NCBI GenBank assembly: GCA_033977485.1
Contig: CM066992.1
Location: 99,832,140-99,896,139, forward strand
Length of the DNA stretch: 64,000 bases
DNA from: Hydrangea macrophylla
Lineage: Eukaryota; Streptophyta; Magnoliopsida; Cornales; Hydrangeaceae
Direction of reading: 5' to 3'
Shown here: in pieces, positions 22,720 through 33,402 of the stretch
Numbering within the stretch: the first letter of the stretch is position 1
Layout: each line of letters begins with the position of its first letter
Program-made: the position numbers and the translations under genes
Notes under the pieces: model-generated
Database searches by the model: none
The model's input: the letters and a program-made list of their open reading frames with translations, nothing else
Told to the model about the DNA's origin: nothing

Positions 22720-22872
22720 GGCTGTTTGGCTACACGCATAAGAGTCCATGCCCGACTTAACAATAGGTTTGGTTCTTTTGTCAGCCAACTCATTTTTTAT
22801 TCTTGTAAAAGTTTGTTAAATACGAGAATGGGCTGAACATGGTCCTATTTTAAACATTCCCAAACAGGCCCG
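22720..22872. mobile_element. Short MITE with GGCTGTTTGG ends
   Basis: Left end GAGGCTGTTTGGCTACACGC and right end CATTCCCAAACAGGCCCGT form an inverted pair at about 150 bp. Only the outer 12-15 bp are convincingly inverted. Confidence 0.4.
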
Positions 22873-23270
22873 TAGATTTTCCAAGAAGGAAATACTAATC
22901 CACTCTTTATTTGAGTTATATCATATCACAGGGAGGTTCTTTTAGACATAAGCAGTTACCAATTCAGATTGAAAGTTTCTTCGTCCCGGAGTTGTGGCTA
23001 CAAAAATTTTGTTTCTACCTCTTTAATAAGGTCGTAACCTCATTCAGTGAGTTTGGGTTTGGGATTGTGTTGATATTACTTTTGAAGTTGTTCCGCATTT
23101 TTGTCCAAAAAAATAAATATAAATAAATATAAGTAGTTCCAAATTTGGTGCTCAGGATTAGACACTCTGAAGTCTGAATCAACAGTTAATATATTGGAGG
23201 TTACATCTTGTTATTTGTTCGAGTGTCCAGTGTTCACCAAAGCTCATTACAACATACTCCAACATCAATG

Positions 23271-23424
23271 TATGGGTGACAAACACTTACAAATACACTA
23301 TTTATCTCCTGGGTGGTATTGTGGGGTCCACTGAAATTATCCACACCCCACAATATCACCTATGAGAGAGATAGAATGTATTTGTAAGTATTTGTAAAAA
23401 TTATTTGTCACCCAAATATTACTC
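23271..23424. mobile_element. Foldback MITE
   Basis: Left arm GGGTGACAAACACTTACAAA and right arm inverse (TACAAAAATTATTTGTCACCC) enclose a hairpin with a second inverted pair, TATTGTGGGGTCC and its near inverse CCCCACAATATCACC. The right end reads AATATTACTC, as in the other members of the foldback group. Confidence 0.65.
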
Positions 23425-23504
23425 TTATACCAAACATCGGAAATAATAAGTTAGATTGGGCATTTCATTCCATTGCATTGCTGTGTGTTCAAATTAACTT
23501 TAAG

Positions 23505-23790
23505 TGGTCTGTAGCCTAATTGACATAGCCTCTCTCTCCCTAGTGGGGAGGGAGAGGGTTTGAATCCCCATAGGGGATTCAAGTTGCTTGCCCTCCAATT
23601 ATTCTTCAATCGGAATGAATGGCCCTTGTTGGGCTTTGCTGTGGGCCAGTGTGAGGGTTTAGGGTTGGGTTGAAGTTCAATCGGAATGAATGGCCCTTGT
23701 TGGGCTTTGCTGTGGACCAGTGTGGGGGTTTGGGGTTGGGTTGAAGCTGGAGTGAGTGTATCCAGTCTGAATTCAGATAAGTCTCAAAAA
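23505..23790 (+). mobile_element. SINE-like block with a direct duplication
   Basis: TGGTCTGTAGCCTAATTGAC at about 23510 and GGGTTTGAATCCCC at about 23557 have the look of tRNA-type A and B boxes. Downstream, a roughly 72-bp unit with CAATCGGAATGAATGGCCCT is present twice (about 23609-23679 and 23680-23750), followed by an A-tract at 23787. That order suits a tRNA-derived SINE, but there is no TSD evidence. Confidence 0.4.
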
Positions 23791-24291
23791 AAAAAAAATT
23801 TAAATAAAAATTAACCTTACTTGTTAAATATGGTGCGTTTGTAAATGAAATGAATTTTTACATTAAAAAACGTGTATGGAGTTTGGTAGTCGCATAATGG
23901 TTGCAACTGTCACGGTAATTACCTTCAATGAACTGCGAAAGGAAAATGACAAGCCGATCACATCGCGTGATCAGCATGTAGTTACCAAACGGAACCAAGA
24001 ATTCGTGTTTATAAGCAAGTGCATGTGTTTCTTTTTCTTTGGGTCCGGTCAACAGGGAACTGTCCCATGACCAAGTGCATGTCTCCCAATTCCATTTACC
24101 AAGACCACTAAATTTGCAGGACAGAGAATTCTATTGGTCAAACCATTACCTAGCAATATTGATTCCGGACCACACAATACTTTCTGCTTAATTTAGAGGT
24201 TACGCTGTCAGCAAATTAAACATAACTTTATATAGTTTGCTAATCCAAACTTTCAAATTTTTTATCTTCCGCAGTCATTATGGGTAAGATC

Positions 24292-24600
24292 TACGTGGCC
24301 ACTTGTAGAATCATAAATTTTGTTATTATTATTATTATTATTTTAAATATTTTTGTTCCTGTAAAGTGACCACGTTGAGTACTACCACAATGACTACTGA
24401 TGATCCCCGGACTCAAATTTTAGTCAGAATAGATCATCCCAATCCCAAACATCCAATTTGAGCCCCAGTGAAAGTACACGTGTCTTTAATTACCTTAACG
24501 TGGCAACATCTCTTCATGTCCCTCACAGCAACGTGTGACCACCTTAGTGACATGCAAAATAAGGTTCATATATCCTCCATAATCCTTTTTCTCTATTTAA
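24292..24600 (+). promoter_or_regulatory. Dehydrin promoter with ABRE/G-box cluster and TATA box
   Basis: Four ACGT-core elements occur within 250 bp: TACGTGGC at 24292-24299, CACGTGTC at 24477-24484 (contains a perfect G-box), ACGTGGC at 24498-24504 and ACGTGTG at 24531-24537. TATTTAA lies at 24594-24600, about 80 bp upstream of the ATG. Clustered ABREs are the known mark of ABA- and drought-induced genes, which fits the dehydrin downstream. Binding itself is inferred. Confidence 0.75.
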
Positions 24601-24680
24601 AGAGACTAAACACCACCTCTTGTCAGCGGACCGATTTCATAATTCTCTCTCAAAAAATAAAAGGAAAAAAAAAAAAAAAA

Positions 24681-25346
24681 ATGGCCGATTTAAGGGATGA
24701 GCATGGGAATCCGATTCAACTGGCCGACCAGCACGGCAAGCCCGTTCAATTGACCGATGAGTACGGCCATCCAATGCACCTTACCGGAGTGGCTGTTGTA
24801 TCCGAAAGTCATATTATAAGTAGTGGTGGACCTGGTGGTGTAGCTGATAGTGGAACTAAGCTTCATCGCTCCAGCAGCTCGAGCTCTAGCTCGGTGAGTT
24901 ATTATTATGTATGGGTTACGTGTTAGCTTAGTAAATTAAATTGAAATCTATTGAGAAGAACATGCGCATTTATGTAGATGCTTTGAAAAATTGCTACTAA
25001 TTAAGTTTGAACTCACATATGACTAAAAAAGTTTATCTCACTAAAATTGTAGATCCTATAAAATCTTTGCTGAGAAATTTGTGATTTTTAACTAATTTGA
25101 GAGAAATTTGTAGCTTTTTTTTTTCCCCCCTCTTTTCTTTATAAATTCGCCGCAAACCAAGCCAAGTATATAGGCTAAGGCAAGGAACCACCTTTTGTAT
25201 GCTGAAAATTAATAATTTTTTGAGTGTTCAACCCATGCTCGCAGCCTAATTAATAGATCCAACCTCACCTATCTTTTTCTGTGCTGTGTTTCAATATACA
25301 TACACTTATATATACACACACAAACTAAACTATTTATGGATATTTC

Positions 25347-25382
<36 letters not shown>

Positions 25383-25607
25383 CAGTCTGAGGATGATGGG
25401 CAAGGTGGGAGAAGGAAGAAGGGATTGAAGGAAAAACTGAAGGAGAAATTGGGAGGTGAAAAGCAGGGAGACTATGATCAGGCGGAGCCTCCACACGCCA
25501 CCACCACCACCACTCCTCCGGGGGAGCAGCAGCCCTATGAGCATCGTGAGAAGAAGAGTGTTATTCACAAAATCAAAGAAAAACTACCTGGCCACCATCA
25601 CCACTAG
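24681..25607 (+). CDS. Dehydrin, Y3SK2 type (LEA group 2)
   Basis: Two exons (24681-24893 and 25386-25607, phase 0) encode 144 residues. Three Y-like segments come first (DEHGNP at 6-11, DQHGKP at 16-21, DEYGHP at 26-31). A Ser run preceded by LHR (about 62-72) is the S segment and is interrupted exactly by the intron, as is usual in SK dehydrins; it is followed by the acidic EDD. Two Lys-rich K segments follow: [14 protein letters not shown] at about 82-95 and [14 protein letters not shown] near the C terminus, which ends in four His. Dehydrins are disordered, bind membranes and protect proteins during drying or freezing. The ATG at 24681 follows an A-rich leader and matches the family start. 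The intron has a TA microsatellite (about 25353-25380). Confidence 0.95.
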
Positions 25608-26980
25608 TACTTCCATATCATATATGTATGTATATGCGAGCGCGTGTGTGTGTGTGTATCAGTTCCATATGTATGTAAATAAACTTAATTACACTTTGTA
25701 TGTTTCTACATTATGCACTCCGAGATACATGGATGGTGTGTTACTTGTTTGAGCTCATGACTGGTTGGTGTGTGTGTAATAAACTTTGTTATAAAGAGCT
25801 GTGTTGTAATTGTGTTTTTTTTACTTCTTTTTTCCGGCTTTCAGTGGATTGCTTCATTTATTTAGGAGTAATAATACTATTACTCTTAAAACAAATAGAG
25901 CTAATTTGAAATATGGGGAAAATAGAGTTAAGTAAAACCATCACAAATATTAAATTATTGTATTGTTTGACTAAAAAAATAGAATAATAATTGTTATGTA
26001 GGCCTTTTTTTTTTTTTTCTTTTTTTTTAATGATCGAATAATTGCTATGTAGTTGATGGTGACCTTTGTGTCATGTAACATTTTTGTATGGAGTAATCCC
26101 ACAAACACACATTTTTTTTTTTTTTTTGGATACAAAAGTGTTATTCGGCTATTGATTGGCTTGGGCCTCACCATTAAACATTGAACATATTATTGATTTT
26201 CGATGCCCGAGATGTATTTGGTGGCAGATGTTGTGGCAGTTATTAATAGTAGTGCATATGATACAATTAATAAAGCGTTGGGAACTAAATTTAGGATTCA
26301 ATTGGGGAGCATAGCAGTACTCTTTAACAGATGCACTTATATAAGATAGTTAATTTGGTCAACTCGGTTTGTTGAGTTGCTCTACTAGATTTGCAGTATG
26401 TTCGAAGATTTCCCGTCAGTCAAGTGTGTGTGCTTCATATTGTTCAACCTTTTTTCCCCTATTAATTACTGTAGTTTTAACTTGTTACTTGCAAAGTAAA
26501 TAATTATCAGTCATGCCTCGTCATTTTGTTTCTAACTAAAAAGAAAGTGAAAAAGTACATGTTTTTCATGCAAATTGAGGATCACCAGCACCTGTGTTTT
26601 TTGCAGGAAATGGTGGAAAGTTTTGAGGAAGTTCATTTTGCAATTGAATTTCTAGCTTTCGAACTTTCATGGTATTCATATATATTTTGAACATTTTGAA
26701 CATTTTCATGGTATTCATATATATATATATATATATATATACATAGGTTCTGCCAAACTTCCAGATTCAAATGGGCATGGTGAGCTATATTTCATCACTG
26801 CAACTTCTTCACCAATTTGACTGGCTAACTGGCAGGTCCATCTTTTCCGATATTCTTTGTTTAGATTTTTCTTGTTAAAACAAGGAATCAATTTTTAACC
26901 ACACATTTAACCCTTAAAAAATTGCCATTTGTGGTGCCTCAACTCTTTATCTATTTTGCCAAATGATTTGAAGATCACAA
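25608..26980. other. Spacer between dehydrin and receptor kinase
   Basis: Begins with the dehydrin 3' untranslated region (GT repeat at about 25643-25656). Poly-T tracts occur at about 26007-26027 and 26111-26127, and a TA tract at about 26721-26740. No gene or bounded element was identified. Confidence 0.45.
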
Positions 26981-26982
26981 CT

Positions 26983-27009
26983 CAGAGAGAGAGAGAGAGA
27001 GAGAGAGAG
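26983..27009. repeat. GA microsatellite in the kinase gene leader
   Basis: About 13 GA units upstream of the start codon at 27233, probably in promoter or leader. GA/CT repeats also lie in the leaders of three other genes in this window. Confidence 0.8.
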
Positions 27010-27232
27010 TTGACGAATTCAAATGTGTGGTAAGGGGTTGGTTTCTGAAATTCTGTTAGTAATAGCCACTTATAGTCAACAAACAAATCCCAATATTATT
27101 CCTCACCATCCCTTGGACATCTTTCCAATTGATCCTCCTAACCCAGGAGGGCTGGAGATGGAAAAGAAACCGAGAGGACCCCTAACCAAGTACTATTATT
27201 GTTCTTCCTCTTCATTGTCATTGTCACCAACA

Positions 27233-30200
27233 ATGGCAACCCTCCTGGTTCTTTTCTGCATTTTCATAGTTGGTGAACCCACCATCTCCGTCTTGGCCAG
27301 TCCCACCCCCGCCACCGTCTTCTCCTTCACCCCACAAGACAACTACCTCATCGACTGTGGGGCCACCTCCCAAACCACCCTCCCGGACGGGAGAGTCTTT
27401 TCATCCGACCACAATTCAACCCAGTTCTTCACCTCAAACGGGCGTGACATCCAAGTTTCCGTACCATCAGCACCAGAGGTTCCTCTCCCCATCTACCTCA
27501 GCGCAAAAATCTTCGTCTCCGAAGCAACTTACACGTTCCACATGGCTCGCCCCGGTTGGCACTGGGTTCGCCTCCATTTCTTCCCCGTGAACAACTACGA
27601 GTTCAATCTCCAACACGCAAAATTCACGGTCACCACTGAATCATTAGTCCTCCTCCATGAGTTCAGTGTGACCAACACCACTAATTGGGTAGTCAAAGAG
27701 TACATTGTCAATGTCACCACCGAGCGCTTCTCTATCAAATTCCTTCCTGTGAAGAGCTCGGCCGCTTTTGTCAATGCCATCGAGGTGGTTTCCGCCCCTG
27801 ACATCCTCCTCACCGACGTGGGCTCCACCCTCTTCCCCGTCGGACAATTCACGGGTCTGTCCAGTAACTCCTTCCAGACTGTGTACCGGCTCAACATTGG
27901 TGGTCCCACAGTCAGCTCATCAAATGACACACTCAAAAGAACATGGGTTCCCGATGAACCATACCTTAAAGACAAAGCTTTAGCAAAAAGCGTCTCGGTT
28001 GCTCCTACTGTCATCAGATATCCAGAAGGAGGATCACCGTTGATCGCGCCCCCATCTGTTTATGCATCAGGCGTTGAGATGGCCGATGCTCGCGTCACAA
28101 GGCCTAATTTCAATGTAACATGGAATCTTGATGTTGATATGTCTTATACATACCTTCTCCGACTACATTTTGCAGATATAGTCAGCAAATCGCTCAATGA
28201 TCTCTACTTCAATGTTTACATCAATGGAAAGATGGCCATTTCTGGGTTGGACTTGTCAACCCTCACAAATGATTTGGCAATGGCTTATTACAAAGACTTC
28301 ATTGTAAATGCTTCAATGATCTCTAGTCCTCTCACAGTTCAGATTGGTCCAATGAACCAAGACACCGGAACACCAAACGCCATTCTCAACGGTCTTGAGG
28401 TTCTGAAAATGAACAATTCGGTTAACAGTCTTGATGGAGAGTTTGGTGTCGATGGGAAGTCCGCTAACGGTCCGAACCGTGGCACGGTGGCAGCAGTTGG
28501 GTTTGCTATGATGTTTGGTGCCTTTGTGGGTTTGGGCGCTATGGCTGTGAAATGGCAAAAGAGACCCCATGATTGGCAGAAGAGGAATAGCTTCTCTTCG
28601 TGGTTGCTTCCACTTCATGCAGGAGACACGAGTTTCATGAGCAAGAACTCATTAGGGTCTCGGAAGAGTCAATTCTATTCCTCAACCACTGGGTTAGGCC
28701 GGTACTTCTCTTTCGCGGAGCTCCAAGAAGCGACCAAGAATTGGGATCCGAGTGCAATAATTGGTGTTGGTGGTTTTGGAAATGTCTATCTCGGAGAAAT
28801 TGACGAGGGTACTAAAGTTGCTGTCAAAAGAGGCAACCCACAATCTGAACAAGGCATAAATGAATTCCAGACAGAGATTCAGATGCTCTCAAAGCTTCGC
28901 CATCGCCATTTGGTCTCACTTATAGGCTACTGTGATGAGAACACAGAGATGATCTTGGTATATGAATTCATGTCCAACGGACCTCTCAGAGACCATCTTT
29001 ACGGGAAGGATTCGCCACCCCTTTCTTGGAAGCAGAGGCTAGAAATATGTATTGGGGCTGCCCGAGGCCTTCACTACCTCCACACGGGGGCAGCTACTGG
29101 GATCATCCACCGCGATGTGAAGACCACAAACATTTTGCTTGACGATAATTTCATTGCAAAGATGGCCGATTTTGGGCTGTCAAAGGACGTAGCCACCACT
29201 GGGCAAACTCACGTCAGTACCGCAGTGAAGGGAAGCTTTGGCTACCTTGACCCCGAGTACTTCAGGAAGCAGCAGCTGACCGACAAGTCCGATGTGTACT
29301 CATTTGGAGTGGTACTGATACACACACATATACATATATATATATAAAAATATATAAAGATGCAAAATCACTAAAACAAGGGTACTAAATTGCAACTGAT
29401 TTAAAGGCTAAAGTTAATTTAGAGCTGCTAAATACCCGACCTTATTTCTCCCTATGTGTTGTACATGTGGATGTGGGTATAGAGAGAAATTTGGTGGGTG
29501 TACTTAGTAACTCCCAAGTTAAATTACTATAGTGCCCTCATTATAAAATTGCGTAATGCCTTCGTTTTTAATAAGATATTAAGGACTCTTCTCAATTTAA
29601 AAATGAACACAATGCTTCTCTTTCAGTCATGTAATAATAGGATAGCAACTCCTATATATAGGGATTTTTTATGATACGGCCTAGTGGTTTAGGTTATAAA
29701 GTCTTAGGTACCCATCTGTTACAAACTGTAAGAATTTTGGTTTTCAATCAACCAATGGTGGTTAATTGAATACCCCTACATATGTAATATGTTTATATCT
29801 AGTATAGGTTGTGATATTTTGAAAAAGAAGAGAAACCCTTATTATGGTCATCAATTTTCTGATTTTTCTTCCTCCGGTCCTTCCCCATATGATTTTCCTA
29901 ACAGGTACTGTTTGAGGCATTGTGTGCAAGGCCTGCCATCAATCCAGCACTGCCAAGAGAGCAAGTGAACTTGGCAGAGTGGGCAATGCAATGGAAGAAA
30001 AAGGGCTTGCTTGACAAGATCATAGACCCCACCCTCGTCGGTGCCATCAACCCTGAATCGATGAAGAAGTTTGCCGAGGCAGCAGAGAAGTGTTTGGCTG
30101 AGTATGGAGTAGACAGGCCTACTATGGGTGATGTGTTGTGGAATTTAGAATATGCTCTGCAGCTTCAAGAGGCTTCATTACAAGGTAAGGCTGAGGAACC

Positions 30201-30363
30201 ACTCGCTGCTGCCGTCTCACCGACTCCTGCCACCATTCCCACCACCGACAACCACCCTGTCCCTTCCCCTGAGGAGAGCAGGAACCCAGCTGAAGTTCAG
30301 GTGATTGACGAGCACTCTGGAACTGCAATGTTCGCCCAATTCGCTGCTCTAAATGGTAGGTGA
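27233..30363 (+). CDS. CrRLK1L-family receptor-like kinase (malectin-like)
   Basis: Exons 27233-29311 and 29905-30363 encode 845 residues, a normal length for the family. The start at 27233 is preferred to an in-frame ATG at 27023 because it gives a signal peptide (about 1-22, [16 protein letters not shown]). A malectin-like ectodomain follows (about 33-400; [12 protein letters not shown] start, many N-x-S/T sites), then a membrane segment (about 416-440). The kinase domain has GVGGFGNVY (about 510), VAVKRG (about 528), HRDVK (about 626, an RD kinase) and DFG (about 646). The C terminus ends [11 protein letters not shown]. It most resembles the Arabidopsis At5g24010-type members. CrRLK1Ls sense RALF peptides and wall state in growth, reproduction and immunity; the ligand is unknown. 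Most family members lack coding introns, so the intron after codon 693 is odd. Confidence 0.9.
29312..29904 (+). other. 593-bp intron bounded by GTACTG direct repeats in the kinase gene
   Basis: GTACTG occurs at 29312-29317, where it supplies the 5' splice GT, and again at 29905-29910 directly after the 3' splice site ACAG. Cutting out 593 bp at either repeat copy gives a continuous kinase frame (DVYSFGVVL then FEALC). The intron contains a foldback segment (about 29424-29516) and a stretch related to intergenic DNA near 31.2 kb. The layout is what an inserted element with a 6-bp TSD would leave. No terminal inverted repeats are obvious. Confidence 0.75.
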
Positions 30364-30557
30364 TCCACAAATTTGGGCGAGTGATCATCGGAAGTCTATG
30401 CTACTATAATAATTACAGATATATGTATGTCATCCAAAAGGTTCTCGTGGGTATGGATTTTTCGCTTGTGACCGCGGTGGGATTTGCCTTTCCTATGCAC
30501 AATTTCAATGGTGTGTCGCCAACGAAACTTGCACAAAAATACTGTATTTATCATTCC

Positions 30558-30562
<5 letters not shown>

Positions 30563-30614
<52 letters not shown>
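30563..30614. repeat. CT microsatellite in the kinase 3' region
   Basis: About 26 CT units located about 200 bp after the stop codon, probably in the 3' untranslated region. A TA tract follows at about 30709-30731. Confidence 0.85.
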
Positions 30615-30618
<4 letters not shown>

Positions 30619-31189
30619 CCCTGGTGTCTTTTTGTGCTTTAAGCTGAGATTTGTGTTCTAGTAATGGTGTGTAAATGCACATTCCTTCTAACTATATGCA
30701 TTTTTTTATATATATATATATATATATATACAACAGAGTATTATACTTACACAAGGTTCCGTTTAGCATGAAACTGTAAAATGTTCCTTCCTTTTGAGTT
30801 AACAATGTCATGAATGTACAAAGGATTTACAGTTGTGCTTGTTTCTTAAGAACAATGTATAATCAAAACTAAGAGCCTGTTTTGGGAGTACACATAACAT
30901 GATCAGGTTCAGTGTCACTCCTATTAAATCTGGTTCTTATGAAAACCAATATCATGTTGCTTTGACAGAGTAATAGTTAAAAAAAATGATTTTAGGTTGA
31001 GCAGGGACTCCCATGCAGACAAAAGGGCCTCTACAAAATACTTGAATTTGCAGAATTAGTTCACTTGTGAACCATAGAATTGATTCTATGACTCACCCCT
31101 AAGAACACAAACTTACAATGAAGCACAGCAACTTTCGCAAGTTCATGGAGTAAATCGAAAGCTGGGTGACGAATGATACTTACAAATGC

Positions 31190-31350
31190 ATATACAAAGG
31201 GATGTATCGAATCGAATAATGTTATTAAAAATGAAGGCATTACAATAAATTTAAATTATTAAAATTACTTTAATACCCTCATTATAACATTCCTTTGTGG
31301 TATTAATCATAACAATGTCACAAAAACTTTATTGTCCATTTAATATGAAC
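31190..31350. repeat. Dispersed repeat shared with the kinase intron
   Basis: CCCTCATTATAACATT at about 31276 and the later ATTTAATATGAACATAATAC run parallel to CCCTCATTATAAAATT at about 29534 and TTTAAAAATGAACACAATGC at about 29596 in the kinase intron. TTATTAAAAATGAAGGCATTAC at about 31213 is also present inverted in the intron. The block has an inverted internal pair, so it is probably a MITE. Confidence 0.55.
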
Positions 31351-31919
31351 ATAATACAAACTTTATTCCTTCGTGCTTTCCTAATCCACCCCCAACCATC
31401 TATTTAGGGTAGCTTTTTCTTTTTTCATATACAACTGCTGGAGGGGCCATTTGGTGTAATGCATGTCCATCCCCTACAAGTCTACAACATCGTTATTCAT
31501 CTTGATGCACATACTAATACTATCAAGTATCAACTAGCTAGATAATCAATTCCATTCTTTCAGCAAAATTTTGAACTTCATACATTTTTCACATCATTAA
31601 GAAGAACCAATGTGAGGGACTAGTGACACTTGAAAAGGTCTTCAATTCTCTTGCATCATTTCTATCGGCCTATAGGTAACTTATGGTCAATGGACATACT
31701 TTGCTCAGTTTCCAAAGTCAAGTATATTCTTTTGAAAGAGTATGATTTTTTTTCTAAAATATCAAGGTATGTCTACTAATAGAAACAAGTATGCATGTAT
31801 ATTCTGAACACGTACACAATCAAATGTAAAATATTTATATTATTTCCTTTATGCCTTCGTCTACAACATTTTGATGTCCAAAGTATTTACTAAGTAGTTA
31901 AAGAGTTGGTGCCATACAA

Positions 31920-32045
31920 TTGTTGAGTGAATAGGGTTGAGTGAACATGTTTTTTAGCTTTAGAACCAGCAGGGCAGCCTGCGGATTTTTTTAGGCTAAA
32001 AAACATGTTCACTGGGTATGTTCACTTAAGAGCCTAACCGGTTAA
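31920..32045. mobile_element. Small relative of the 4688 MITE
   Basis: Inverted arms GTGAACATGTTTTTTAGC and GCTAAAAAACATGTTCAC enclose a 40-bp core (AGCAGGGCAGCCTGCGG). The right end continues TATGTTCACTTAAGAGCCTA, matching the terminal wording of the element at 4688-4961. Confidence 0.6.
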
Positions 32046-32916
32046 AGATTAGTGATACAATTTATTTATTTATTTATTTGTTTTTTACGAAATGATATCG
32101 CACCATTTGGTTGCCTCACCATTGAATTAGTAGTTTCCAATATGCTATTTACACATACTATATTGCATTTACATCATTTTGTAAAGAAAGTATGTGCAAA
32201 ATTTAAGTAAAAAAAATAAAAAAAAAATCTCCCATAATCAAACTACCTCAATTACAAGAAAATATTCGTTATCTGGGTGAATATACTATCACAAATCAAT
32301 CGTAACTCATCAATTTATACATCTACTCCCTTTATTCTCAGAAAAAATATAAGCAATGTGTCTTAGATGTGCTTGAACGCGATATTCCCCTTGCTTTCAA
32401 TATCTTCTCCTCATTTACGTGAGACATTTTACGATCTATGCTCATTTGGGGTAGTGGTTCCTCAACTTGAGAGCCACTCAACCACATGCTTGGCCTAAGG
32501 GTCCAAACTCAACCACATGTATTCACATGGAAGGTTTGTGTCACCATAAGATGCCCACCACCAAAGATTGGAATAAAATTAGGACACACATTGTGAGGCC
32601 CAAAAAAATATGGTAGTCCATTAAAAGAACAAGAGCAAGTGTAGATAAAGATGTGGATATTTCTTTCTTATTCATCCAAATCCATATCAAAAACCTTGGA
32701 AGATGGCGAGACAAAAACGGTGCACTTTTCTATAGAGACTCTAAACCAACCCTACCCAAAGATCTTGAACCTCCAATTTGTTAACTTGCCTTTACCATCT
32801 ATCTCTCCAACCCCTTATATAAGTCAATGGCGTGTGACCTCTTATAGTTATCACCCAACCCCATCACTATTAACAATCCAACCGTTACAGCCCCAAAACT
32901 TTTATGTGAACCTCCC

Positions 32917-32924
32917 TATATAAA
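32917..32924 (+). promoter_or_regulatory. TATA box of the OXS3-like gene
   Basis: TATATAAA lies 110 bp upstream of the ATG and about 25 bp before a CATCT repeat and CT microsatellite (32941-33018) that would form the leader. Confidence 0.6.
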
Positions 32925-32940
32925 TTCTTAGAATTACCAT

Positions 32941-32973
32941 CTTCCCTCTCATCTCATCTCATCTCATCTCACC

Positions 32974-33018
<45 letters not shown>
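32941..33018. repeat. CATCT and CT microsatellites in leader
   Basis: Several TCATC units (32948-32970) run into about 24 CT units, ending 8 bp before the start codon of the OXS3-like gene. Length change here would alter the leader directly. Confidence 0.8.
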
Positions 33019-33021
<3 letters not shown>

Positions 33022-33026
33022 GCACT

Positions 33027-33402
33027 ATGGAGAATGAAACTGATAAGAAGATGATGGCTTTTGACATGGGTTCGCTGAGGAGCAACCTTCCACAAAAGTA
33101 AGAATATGATCATCATGAGTTTCTTTTTGTATATATGATAATATGAACAGAATATATAATTCTAATTGGACTTTTGTTGTTTAAGCAGGAGAGGGTTATC
33201 TAGATATTACTCCGGAAAAGCTAGATCATTTTCGTGCATGGCGGATGTTCAAAGTGTGGAAGATCTAAAGAAACAGCAACATCCAGATGCCAAGAAGAGG
33301 AAGAAGCAATCAGAGAGGAAGGGAATGCAGGGTGTTCCTCCATTCCCATGTCGCAGAGTCTCAAGTAGCACTCATTGTGCTTCACCTATTGTTGGAATCT
33401 AA
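33027..33402 (+). CDS. Small OXS3-like (oxidative stress 3-like) protein
   Basis: Exons 33027-33097 and 33189-33402 join in phase (AA|G) to encode 94 residues. The core spans the exon junction: LRSNLPQKRGLSRYYSGKAR then SFSCMADVQSVEDLKK. It matches the motif in the plant OXIDATIVE STRESS 3 family (LPxKRGLSxxFSGKSxSF, then VEDL and a basic KKRK stretch). Arabidopsis OXS3 is a nuclear protein linked to heavy-metal and oxidative stress tolerance, proposed to act on chromatin. This protein is at the short end of the family and lacks a long acidic N-terminal region. The basic KKRKKQSERK stretch could be a nuclear signal. The link rests on one motif, so function is inferred. Confidence 0.7.

Larger units (their letters stand above)
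21952..24290. other. Spacer between RING gene and dehydrin, MITE-rich
   Basis: No gene was found. The spacer holds the RING gene 3' untranslated region, two CTGTTTGG-type MITEs, a foldback MITE and a SINE-like block listed separately. The frame at 22911-23126 has no family resemblance. Confidence 0.5.
30640..32880. other. Spacer between kinase and OXS3-like gene
   Basis: No gene was found. It contains a segment related to the kinase intron (31190-31350), a small MITE (31920-32045) and AT-rich filler. The frame at 32651-32923 overlaps the TATA region of the next gene and resembles no family. Confidence 0.5.

Noticed and set aside
24468..24680. In-frame upstream extension of the dehydrin
   Set aside because: It covers the ABRE cluster and TATA region, and the dehydrin family start MADL... 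fits 24681.
27023..27232. In-frame 70-codon extension of the receptor kinase
   Set aside because: The extension is not signal-like and crosses leader-type sequence. The ATG at 27233 gives a clear signal peptide and normal family length.
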